Shown here one piece after another: positions 9,398 through 15,351 of a DNA stretch of 64,000 nucleotides (position 1 is the stretch's first letter; each line of letters opens with the position of its first letter). The notes under the pieces were generated by a model. It was not told the origin of the DNA, ran no database searches, and worked only from the letters and a program-made list of their open reading frames with translations. This DNA comes from Microbacterium sp. W4I4 (GTDB lineage: Bacteria; Actinomycetota; Actinomycetes; Actinomycetales; Microbacteriaceae), in contig NZ_JAUSXT010000001.1 of NCBI RefSeq assembly GCF_030816235.1, positions 186,001 through 250,000 of the forward strand, given 5' to 3'. The position numbers were made by a program, and so were the translations under genes.

Positions 9398-9668
9398 CGT
9401 CATCCAGGTCGTCGTCGTCATCGTCGTCATCGTCTCCGGCCGGGGGTGGGGGAGCCGGGGGGACGACGGTGGCCTCGTCGGGGGCCGGTGTCGTCGTGTC
9501 GGGGGTAGGGGTGGGGGTGGAGGTTCCGGGTGCGCCGTCGTGCGGGGTGACGACGACGACGGGCCCGAGCTGCGGGTCGGGCGGTGCGAGCACCGCGTCA
9601 GCGGCCCACCATCCGCCGACCAGCAGAACGGCGCCGATCGGCACCGCGATGTAAGCCCAGCGTGCCAT
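9387..9668 (-). CDS. small single-pass membrane protein with poly-Asp tail
   Basis: 93 residues. One N-terminal hydrophobic segment (YIAVPIGAVLLVGGWWAADAVL) acts as signal anchor. It is followed by a Pro/Thr-rich stretch (STPTPTPDTTTPAPD) typical of extracytoplasmic actinobacterial linkers, then a C-terminus of nine Asp, Leu and five Asp. The acidic tail is encoded by alternating GAC/GAT and its last codons overlap the start of the sensor kinase gene by 11 bp, tying the two together. I do not recognise a family. An outward-facing acidic tail beside a sensor kinase suggests binding of divalent or basic ligands for the kinase, which is speculation. It is the first gene of the minus-strand cluster. 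Confidence 0.7.
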   Translation of the reverse strand: MARWAYIAVPIGAVLLVGGWWAADAVLAPPDPQLGPVVVVTPHDGAPGTSTPTPTPDTTTPAPDEATVVPPAPPPPAGDDDDDDDDDLDDDDD

Positions 9669-9707
9669 GACACCAGTCTTGCCGAGATCCGGCGCCGCCG
9701 CTGACAG

Positions 9708-9723
9708 ATGAGAGATCTCTCAT
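9708..9723. promoter_or_regulatory. 16-bp perfect palindrome upstream of the two-component/VTC cluster
   Basis: ATGAGAGATCTCTCAT is a perfect palindrome 40 bp upstream of the start of the small poly-Asp gene. Its left part with flanking CAG (9705-9715) recurs at 7303-7313. It lies between two divergent transcription units, so it could serve the kinase cluster, the winged-helix gene at 9798, or both. Confidence 0.45.
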
Positions 9724-9745
9724 GCCCTCGCAGGTGCATCCACTT

Positions 9746-9801
9746 CTTTGCAAAGGAAAACTTGCAAAGAACTCTTTGCAAGAGTATCTTTGCATGCATG
9801 A
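9746..9801. promoter_or_regulatory. four operator copies at exact 14-bp spacing over a leaderless promoter
   Basis: Four copies of a CTTTGCAAAG-type element lie at 9746-9755 (perfect palindrome), 9760-9769, 9774-9783 and 9788-9795 (degenerate). The central G/C steps are at 9750, 9764, 9778 and 9792, exactly 14 bp apart. The second copy contains a -35 hexamer TTGCAA (9762-9767); 17 bp later comes the -10 TATCTT (9785-9790), and the ATG begins 7 bp after that, so the mRNA is probably leaderless. The copies cover the whole promoter, as expected of an autorepressor. Confidence 0.65.
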
Positions 9802-10406
9802 CGGAGAACGAGCGGGGACGCACGCTGGAGTCGGGTGCGCTGAAGGCACTCGCGCACCCACTGCGGGTGCGGATCTACGATCTGCTCAGCGAGCGCGGGC
9901 CTCAGACGGCCAGCACCCTCGCCCAGCTGATCGGTGAGACCTCAGGTGCCACCAGTTATCACCTGCGAGCTCTGGCCGCGCAGGATCTGATCCGAGAGGT
10001 GCCCGATCGCGGCACGGCCCGGGAGCGCTGGTGGGAGCGTCCCAAGGGGCGCATCAATCTGCCTGGTCCGGCCGACGCGACGACCCCCGCGAGCCGGGCC
10101 GCGGCGCAGATCGTCACGGCAGAGTTCATGCGGCTGCGTCATCAGGCGCTGATGGACTACCTCAACCGTTCCGAGTCCGAGCAGGCGGAGGGGTGGCAGG
10201 ACGCCGGCCTCGTCATGACGACGATGCTCGACATCACGCCCGAGCAGATGGCCGAGGTCAGCCGGCAGCTCTCGGAGGTGGTGGATGCCGCGATCGAACG
10301 CTACGCCGGCCAGGAGTCCCTGCCCGGTGCCCGACGCGTCACGCTGCGCGCCGATATCTTCGACCTCCCCACCGCGGGACGCCGCACGTCGACCGACAAG
10401 GAGTGA
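9798..10406 (+). CDS. winged-helix (ArsR-like) transcriptional regulator
   Basis: 202 residues. Residues of about 15-85 form a winged helix of the ArsR-like kind (ALKALAHPLRVRIYDLLSERGPQTASTLAQLIGETSGATSYHLRALAAQDLIREV), with no metal-binding cysteines. The remaining ~110 residues are helical and probably form the dimer or effector domain. The start at 9798 is chosen because it sits 7 bases after a good -10 box and no ribosome binding site precedes it; a start further upstream would read through the operators. A 72-residue gene follows 2 bp later. The four phased operators at its promoter suggest cooperative self-repression. The inducing signal is not visible. Confidence 0.88.
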   Translation: MTENERGRTLESGALKALAHPLRVRIYDLLSERGPQTASTLAQLIGETSGATSYHLRALAAQDLIREVPDRGTARERWWERPKGRINLPGPADATTPASRAAAQIVTAEFMRLRHQALMDYLNRSESEQAEGWQDAGLVMTTMLDITPEQMAEVSRQLSEVVDAAIERYAGQESLPGARRVTLRADIFDLPTAGRRTSTDKE

Positions 10407-10408
10407 TC

Positions 10409-10627
10409 ATGACCAGTGCAACGCTTCACCTCGCGGCCCCCACCGCGCTCGAGCGCGGGCTCACGGCCATTGCCGCGACGATCACGCGTTACGTCGACCG
10501 CCGCATGGCCCTGCGCGCCGAGCGTCGCGAGATCGCCGTCGATCTGCTTCGCGAGCAGCAGGCGCGCAAGCAGGATCCTCGAGCGCTCGACATCGCGCTG
10601 CTGTCGATGGGCTCGCGCTCGCGCTGA
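10409..10627 (+). CDS. small hypothetical protein coupled to the winged-helix regulator
   Basis: 72 residues beginning MTSATLHLAAPTALERG, with an ATG 2 bp after the stop of the regulator gene, so translation is probably coupled. The protein is a likely amphipathic helix rich in Arg and Ala (RRMALRAERREIAVDLLREQQARKQDP) with no membrane segment and no recognised domain. It may be a partner or co-regulator of the winged-helix protein, but nothing beyond position supports this. It converges on the TetR gene, 26 bp away. Confidence 0.6.
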   Translation: MTSATLHLAAPTALERGLTAIAATITRYVDRRMALRAERREIAVDLLREQQARKQDPRALDIALLSMGSRSR

Positions 10628-10653
10628 GCGGTCTGCCGATGGTCCGCCTCTCG

Positions 10654-11376
10654 TCAGCGCCCGGCCTGCAGTCGAATCCCCGCCAGCAGGAGGTCGAGGC
10701 CTCCGATGAACTGATCGCGGTCGTCGTGGCCGTCGAACTCATCGATGATGTGGTGGACGAACGGAAAGCGATCCGGATCGAGCGCGCGCCACTGCGCCGT
10801 CGCGCCGGCCATGTACTCCTCCCGGCTCACGTCCCCCGAGACGACGGCCGCAGGCGGCTCCTGCCCCAGGTCGGCGGCGGTGCCGATCACGTAGCCGACC
10901 ACGGCTGAGGTCGCGTGGAAGGACTGCCGGGGCGACAGGTCAAGGCGCATCACCTGCTCGCCGATCAACTCGTACAGCTGCAGGGAGTGGACCTGTCTGG
11001 TCGTGTCGCGCAGCGCGTAGGCGCCCAACCACGGACGATCAGCGATCGCGTCGAACATGGTCATGCCGATGAGGCGAAGATCATCGATCGGGTCACCGGT
11101 GCCGACGCCGTCGACCTCCGTCAGTACGCCGCCCAGCACCGAGTCCGCCGCCAGATCGAGCAGCTCCTCGCGCCCTGAGACGTACCAGTAGACGCTGGCG
11201 ACACCGCCGCCCAGCCGTGCAGCGAGGGTGCGGAAGGTCAGTCCCTGCGCACCCGACTCGTCGAGGATCGCAACGGCTCCGGCCAGAACGGACTCGAGGG
11301 AGTGGGTGGCGCGAGCACGCGATCGCGGACTGCGCGCCCGCGAGGGCGTCTCGGCTGACTGCGGGGACGATGCCAT
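10654..11376 (-). CDS. TetR family regulator divergent from a DHA2 exporter
   Basis: 240 residues from the ATG at 11376. A basic, probably disordered N-terminal ~25 residues precede the TetR helix-turn-helix (LAGAVAILDESGAQGLTFRTLAARLGGGVASVYWYVSGREELLDLAAD), followed by an all-helical ligand domain. A start 60 bp upstream (11436) is possible, but its codon lies inside the first operator palindrome, so the shorter form is preferred. Three CGAAC-N3-GTTCG palindromes lie between this gene and the divergent transporter gene, as expected for a repressor that controls both. Its effector is presumably a substrate of the exporter. Confidence 0.88.
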   Translation of the reverse strand: MASSPQSAETPSRARSPRSRARATHSLESVLAGAVAILDESGAQGLTFRTLAARLGGGVASVYWYVSGREELLDLAADSVLGGVLTEVDGVGTGDPIDDLRLIGMTMFDAIADRPWLGAYALRDTTRQVHSLQLYELIGEQVMRLDLSPRQSFHATSAVVGYVIGTAADLGQEPPAAVVSGDVSREEYMAGATAQWRALDPDRFPFVHHIIDEFDGHDDRDQFIGGLDLLLAGIRLQAGR

Positions 11377-11429
11377 GGCTCCATCCCACCACATGGCGCG
11401 ACTCGACCGGGAAGCGGCTTGCGAGTTAT

Positions 11430-11479
11430 CGAACATTGTTCTAGTGTATCGAACGGCGTTCGAAACCGAACACTGTTCG
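11430..11479. promoter_or_regulatory. three CGAAC-N3-GTTCG operator palindromes
   Basis: The sites are at 11430-11442 (CGAACATTGTTCT, last base off), 11450-11462 (CGAACGGCGTTCG, perfect) and 11467-11479 (CGAACACTGTTCG, perfect). The centres are 20 and 17 bp apart. They occupy the spacer between the TetR and transporter genes and are the likely TetR binding sites. Confidence 0.65.
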
Positions 11480-11498
11480 ATACCGATCCGAGGTACTC

Positions 11499-12992
11499 AT
11501 GAGCACCGCACCCGCAGCCCCCACCCGCACCTACATGTCGCTGAAGGCTGCGTGGATACCTCTCGCCGCACTGTGCCTCGCGTTCTTCGTGGAGATGGTC
11601 GACAACACGCTGCTCTCGATCGCTCTGCCGACGATCGGGCGCGACCTCGGCGGGGATACGACCGCTCTGCAATGGATCACCGGCGCATACTCGCTCACCT
11701 TCGGCGGGCTGCTGCTCACCGCGGGATCGATCGCCGACCGCTTCGGTCGACGCCGGGTGCTGCAGATCGGCCTGGCGCTGTTCGGGCTGATCAGTCTCGC
11801 AGTGCTGCTCGTCGGCACGACCGGCGAGCTCATCGCGCTGCGCGCGGCCCTCGGTGTCGCGGCCGCCGCGATGGCGCCGATCACCAACTCCCTCGTGTTC
11901 CGGCTCTTCGACGACGACAAGCTCCGCATGCGTGCGATGACGCTGATGATCGTCGTCGGGATGTCGGGATTCGTGCTGGGACCGCTGCTCGGCGGCACGA
12001 TGCTCGTGCACCTGCCGTGGCAGTGGCTGCTGATCGTCAACGCGCCGATCGCGCTGGTCGCCAGCCTCGGCGTCCACTTCGGTGTGCCGGCCGACAGCGC
12101 CGACGGACTCACGAAGGACCGGCTCGATCTGCCGGGTGCGGCGTTCAGCATCCTTACCATCGGCCTTGCGTGCTACGCGCTGACGAGTGGCGTCGAGAAC
12201 GGCTGGATCTCGCCGATCACGGTCACCGTCGCCGTCGGCGCGGTGGCATCCTGCGGTCTGTTCATCCTCCGGGAGCGCCGCGCGGCATCGCCGATGCTGG
12301 ACCTGTCGCTGTTCCGCGTCGGCACCGTGCGGGGGGCCGTGATCGCGCAGATCGGCACCTCGGTCGCGATGGCGGGCGTGATGTTCGCGCTCATCCTGCA
12401 CTTCCAGTACGCATGGGGCTGGTCGCCGCTGCAGGCGGGACTCGCCAACCTGCCGCTCATCGCCACCATGATCCTCGCCACGCCCATCACCGAGCGGCTC
12501 ATCAGCCGCTTCGGCCACCGCATCGCGTGCCTGTTCGGGGCGGTACTCCTGGCTGCAGGACTCGCGATGATGGCGTGGGCGGTCGAGCAGGACTACCTCG
12601 AGATCGCGGTGGCGATGGTGGTCATGACCATCGGCCTGCGCACCGTCATGACGATCTGCGCCGTCGCGCTGGTCGGCGCCATGCCCGAGGATCGCACCTC
12701 CATGGGGGCGGCCATGAACGATTCCGCACAGGAGGTCGGCACCAGCGTGGGCACCGCGTTCGTCGGCACGCTGATCGCCGTGCTCGTCACGACGGTCCTG
12801 CCGGACGACGCTTGGAGCCCCGAGCTGGTTGCTTCGTTCTTCCACGGCGAGCAGCTCCTGTTCGTCGTGCTCGCCGTGGCGGTGGGGCTCATCTCGAGCA
12901 TCGGCGCGCTCAGTCTGACGAACGCGCACACCGCGGACGAGCACCCGGCGCCCACCCCTTCCGTCGACGTGGTGATCGACGCGAAGAGGTGA
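11499..12992 (+). CDS. MFS transporter, DHA2 (EmrB/QacA-like) drug exporter
   Basis: 497 residues with about 14 hydrophobic segments, the number typical of the DHA2 drug:H+ antiporters. The N-terminal half shows DNTLLSIALPTIGRDLGG in the first helix (the DHA2 motif D region), motif A GSIADRFGRRRVL after helix 2, and motif C GFVLGPLLGG in helix 5. It sits in the inner membrane and probably exports a toxic compound in exchange for protons. The ATG at 11499 has a GAGG six bases upstream. Transcription probably depends on release of the divergent TetR protein from the three palindromes. The substrate is unknown. It converges on a second DHA2 gene, 13 bp away. Confidence 0.92.
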   Translation: MSTAPAAPTRTYMSLKAAWIPLAALCLAFFVEMVDNTLLSIALPTIGRDLGGDTTALQWITGAYSLTFGGLLLTAGSIADRFGRRRVLQIGLALFGLISLAVLLVGTTGELIALRAALGVAAAAMAPITNSLVFRLFDDDKLRMRAMTLMIVVGMSGFVLGPLLGGTMLVHLPWQWLLIVNAPIALVASLGVHFGVPADSADGLTKDRLDLPGAAFSILTIGLACYALTSGVENGWISPITVTVAVGAVASCGLFILRERRAASPMLDLSLFRVGTVRGAVIAQIGTSVAMAGVMFALILHFQYAWGWSPLQAGLANLPLIATMILATPITERLISRFGHRIACLFGAVLLAAGLAMMAWAVEQDYLEIAVAMVVMTIGLRTVMTICAVALVGAMPEDRTSMGAAMNDSAQEVGTSVGTAFVGTLIAVLVTTVLPDDAWSPELVASFFHGEQLLFVVLAVAVGLISSIGALSLTNAHTADEHPAPTPSVDVVIDAKR

Positions 12993-13005
12993 GTGCGCGG
13001 GGAGG

Positions 13006-14445
13006 TCAGCGCGTCGCGCCGACCGGGACCTGGGCCTCCGCCTCGACCGGCTTCGCCCGTCCCGGCAGCACGGTGCAGACGCCCACGGCGACGACGGTGA
13101 ACCCGACCGCCCACCAGAAGGCGGTGTCGAAGCCGGCGGCGAGGCCGACGAGGTCGGCCGCGCCGCTCGTCGTCGCCTCGAGGATCACGGCGAGGATCGC
13201 CGTGCCGAAAGCGCCGCCCAGCTGCTGCGCGAGTCGCGTGATGATGCTCGCATGCGGCACCTGGTCGCGTTCGAGGCCGACGAAGGCGACCGACATCATC
13301 GGGATCATCAGGGTTCCCATCCCGAAGCCGCGCACCACCAGTGCCGCCATCAGCCAGACCACGTTCGTGGAGGCATCCGACACGGCGAAGGGGACGGTGG
13401 CCAGGCCCATGACGATGAAGCCGACGATCGCGACGGTGCGCGCGCCGAGCGAATCGGTCAGCCGCCCGGCGATCATGCGGCTGAGCAGTGCACCGACGCC
13501 CTGAGGGATCAGCAGCAGCGCCGCGGTGAGCACATCCGTGCCCCGGACGATCTGGAAGTAGAGCGGCAGCAGCAGCATCGATCCGTAGAGGGCGGCTCCA
13601 GAGAGGAAGAGGATCGCGCCCGAGGTCGCCACCGTCCGGCGCTTCAGCAGCCTGATATCGATCAGCGCCCCAGTGCGCCGCCGCACCTGACTGAACACGA
13701 ACGCCACTGCCAGCACGACCCCGGCGATGACGGGGATCCACACGTCCAGCCGCGAGAATCCGCCGTCCTGGCTGACGTTGGAGAGCCCGTACAGGATGCC
13801 GACGAGCGCCGGCGAGATCAGGACCAGCCCCACCCAGTCCAGTGCCGGACGGCCACGGGGAGTGTCGGAAGGGAGGAATCGCCAGGCGAGCGCGAGCCCG
13901 ACGAGGCAGAAGGGCACATTCACCCAGAAGATCCAGTGCCAGTCCAGCCAGGTGAGGATGAGCCCGCCGAGGGTCGGGCCGATGATGGGTCCGAGCGCGG
14001 CCGGCAGGCTGACCATCGCCATGAGGCGCCCGAGGCTCGCACCGGCGGGAACCTGCTGCACGGCGAGGGTCGCCATGAGCGGCATCATCAGGCCGCCGCC
14101 GAAGCCCTGCAGGACGCGGAACGCGATCAGACTGGGCGCGTCCCAGGCCAGGCTGCACGCGATCGAGGCGATCAGGAAGATGGTGAGCGCGATCATCCAG
14201 AGGCGTTTTCCGCCGAGCCGGGCCTGGGCCCACCCGACGATCGGGATGGCGACCCCGAGCGCGAGCAGATACGCCGTGGTCACCCACTGGATGGTACTGA
14301 CCGGCACGTCGAGATCCTTCGCGAGCGTGGCCAGCGCGACGCTCATGATGGTGCCGTCGAAGATGACGGCGAGGCCCCCGGCGACCAGCACCAGAGCGGA
14401 GACGATGGCGCTGCGCGGTACCGCGGGCGCTGTGGGGGAAGTCAT
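13006..14445 (-). CDS. MFS transporter, DHA2 family
   Basis: 479 residues of a second DHA2-type exporter, about 14 membrane segments. The first helix carries DGTIMSVALATLAKDLDVPVSTIQWV, motif A is GWAQARLGGKRLW, and motif C is LGPIIGPTLGG. An AAGGAG sequence precedes the ATG at 14445. It is divergent from a TetR gene with 74 bp between the starts; the 18-bp palindrome at 14463-14480 lies just upstream of its start, so the TetR protein likely represses it. It is not a close copy of the neighbouring exporter (different motif A), so this is not a recent tandem duplication. Confidence 0.92.
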   Translation of the reverse strand: MTSPTAPAVPRSAIVSALVLVAGGLAVIFDGTIMSVALATLAKDLDVPVSTIQWVTTAYLLALGVAIPIVGWAQARLGGKRLWMIALTIFLIASIACSLAWDAPSLIAFRVLQGFGGGLMMPLMATLAVQQVPAGASLGRLMAMVSLPAALGPIIGPTLGGLILTWLDWHWIFWVNVPFCLVGLALAWRFLPSDTPRGRPALDWVGLVLISPALVGILYGLSNVSQDGGFSRLDVWIPVIAGVVLAVAFVFSQVRRRTGALIDIRLLKRRTVATSGAILFLSGAALYGSMLLLPLYFQIVRGTDVLTAALLLIPQGVGALLSRMIAGRLTDSLGARTVAIVGFIVMGLATVPFAVSDASTNVVWLMAALVVRGFGMGTLMIPMMSVAFVGLERDQVPHASIITRLAQQLGGAFGTAILAVILEATTSGAADLVGLAAGFDTAFWWAVGFTVVAVGVCTVLPGRAKPVEAEAQVPVGATR

Positions 14446-14462
14446 GCGAACTCCTTCGAATA

Positions 14463-14480
14463 AGATACAGACGTGTATCT
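14463..14480. promoter_or_regulatory. 18-bp perfect palindrome, operator 1 of the second TetR unit
   Basis: AGATACAGACGTGTATCT has perfect 7-bp arms around GACG (the whole is palindromic through ACGT flanks only in the arms). It lies 18 bp upstream of the minus-strand exporter start. A near copy covers the TetR start codon. Confidence 0.6.
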
Positions 14481-14484
14481 ACCG

Positions 14485-14527
14485 TTGGCGAGTGTACGCG
14501 GGCCGGATAAGATACACAAATGGATCT
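14485..14527 (+). promoter_or_regulatory. leaderless promoter with operator 2 overlapping the TetR start
   Basis: A -35 TTGGCG (14485-14490), a 17-bp spacer and a -10 TAAGAT (14508-14513) place transcription start at or next to the ATG at 14520, so the mRNA would lack a leader. AGATACA-CAAA-TGGATCT (14510-14527) repeats operator 1 with one mismatch in the right arm. It covers the -10 box and the start codon, consistent with autorepression. Confidence 0.6.
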
Positions 14528-15122
14528 TGAGAAGCCGACGAAACGACGCCGCGGACAGGAACTCGAGAATGCGATCCTCGCCGCAGGCTGGGATCAGCTT
14601 GTCGAGGGCGGGTACAACGCGTTCACGATCGACGGGGTCGCCGAACGGGCGGACACCAGTCGCTCGGTGATCTACCGGCGCTGGCCCGATCGTGACGACC
14701 TCCTGGAGGCCTCGCTCACGTACGGCCTGAATCAGGGACGAGAGCTGACGCCGCCCGACACCGGGAGCCTGCGCGGCGACATGATCGAGGCGCTGCGCCG
14801 CTCCAACCGGCTGCGTGGATCCATCGCACCGCTGATGAGCGTGTTCATGGGCGCCTACTATGCCGACTCCGGCCGCACGTTCGCCGAGGTGCGAGAGCGG
14901 GCGCTCGGACCACGCGGCGGCGGTCCGCTCGACATCATCCTGGAGAGGGCCGTCGCTCGGGGGGAGGCCGATGCCGCGAAGCTCACCCCGCGGGTGAGGT
15001 CGGTCGCGGTCGACCTGTTCCGCCACGAGATGCTGATCACGGCGGCGCCGCTGTCGGACGAGGTGCTCGATGAGATCGTCGACGACGTGTTCCTGCCGCT
15101 GGTGCGACCCGACAGGACGTGA
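14520..15122 (+). CDS. TetR/AcrR family regulator divergent from a DHA2 exporter
   Basis: 200 residues. The helix-turn-helix lies at about 15-60 (LENAILAAGWDQLVEGGYNAFTIDGVAERADTSRSVIYRRWPDRDDLLEAS); the rest is the TetR C-terminal ligand domain of the type that begins with a short helical linker (RGDMIEALRRSNRLRGSIAPLM). The start at 14520 has no ribosome binding site but fits a leaderless promoter. The palindromes on both sides of the intergenic region suggest that it represses both itself and the exporter. The effector is unknown. Confidence 0.88.
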   Translation: MDLEKPTKRRRGQELENAILAAGWDQLVEGGYNAFTIDGVAERADTSRSVIYRRWPDRDDLLEASLTYGLNQGRELTPPDTGSLRGDMIEALRRSNRLRGSIAPLMSVFMGAYYADSGRTFAEVRERALGPRGGGPLDIILERAVARGEADAAKLTPRVRSVAVDLFRHEMLITAAPLSDEVLDEIVDDVFLPLVRPDRT

Positions 15123-15135
15123 CGGGAATTCTGGC

Positions 15136-15351
15136 TCAGTCGTCGAACGGGCGGGCGACGACCTCGCCGGATGCCGTGAGCAGGACCTCCCACCCGGCAT
15201 CCAGCTCGGCCAGTGGCCGGCCTTCGAGCCAGGTGAGGGTCCAGTGCCCTGTCAGACCGCGTCCCTCGACATCGGCGATCGCCGGGCGCAGCGCTGCCGG
15301 CACGGATGCCGGCGGCTGCGTCCCGGCCGCCCAGCGGGTGCCGAGCTGCAT
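15136..15351 (-). CDS. small hypothetical protein translationally coupled to valS
   Basis: 71 residues (MQLGTRWAAGTQPPASVPAALRPAIADVEGR...). The ATG at 15351-15349 overlaps the valS stop codon (TGA at 15353-15351), so ribosomes finishing ValS can restart here. The sequence GHWTLTWLEGRPLAELDAGWEV looks like a small beta-rich fold. There is no membrane segment or recognised domain. It converges on the TetR gene, 13 bp away. The coupling makes it a real gene, but I cannot assign a function. Confidence 0.65.
   Translation of the reverse strand: MQLGTRWAAGTQPPASVPAALRPAIADVEGRGLTGHWTLTWLEGRPLAELDAGWEVLLTASGEVVARPFDD

Noticed and set aside
9746..9801. CRISPR-like repeat array
   Set aside because: Units are 14 bp without spacers and are better explained as operators. 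No cas genes are in the window.
11499..14445. Tandem duplication of DHA2 exporters
   Set aside because: The two have different motif A sequences, opposite strands and different regulators, so they are not recent copies.
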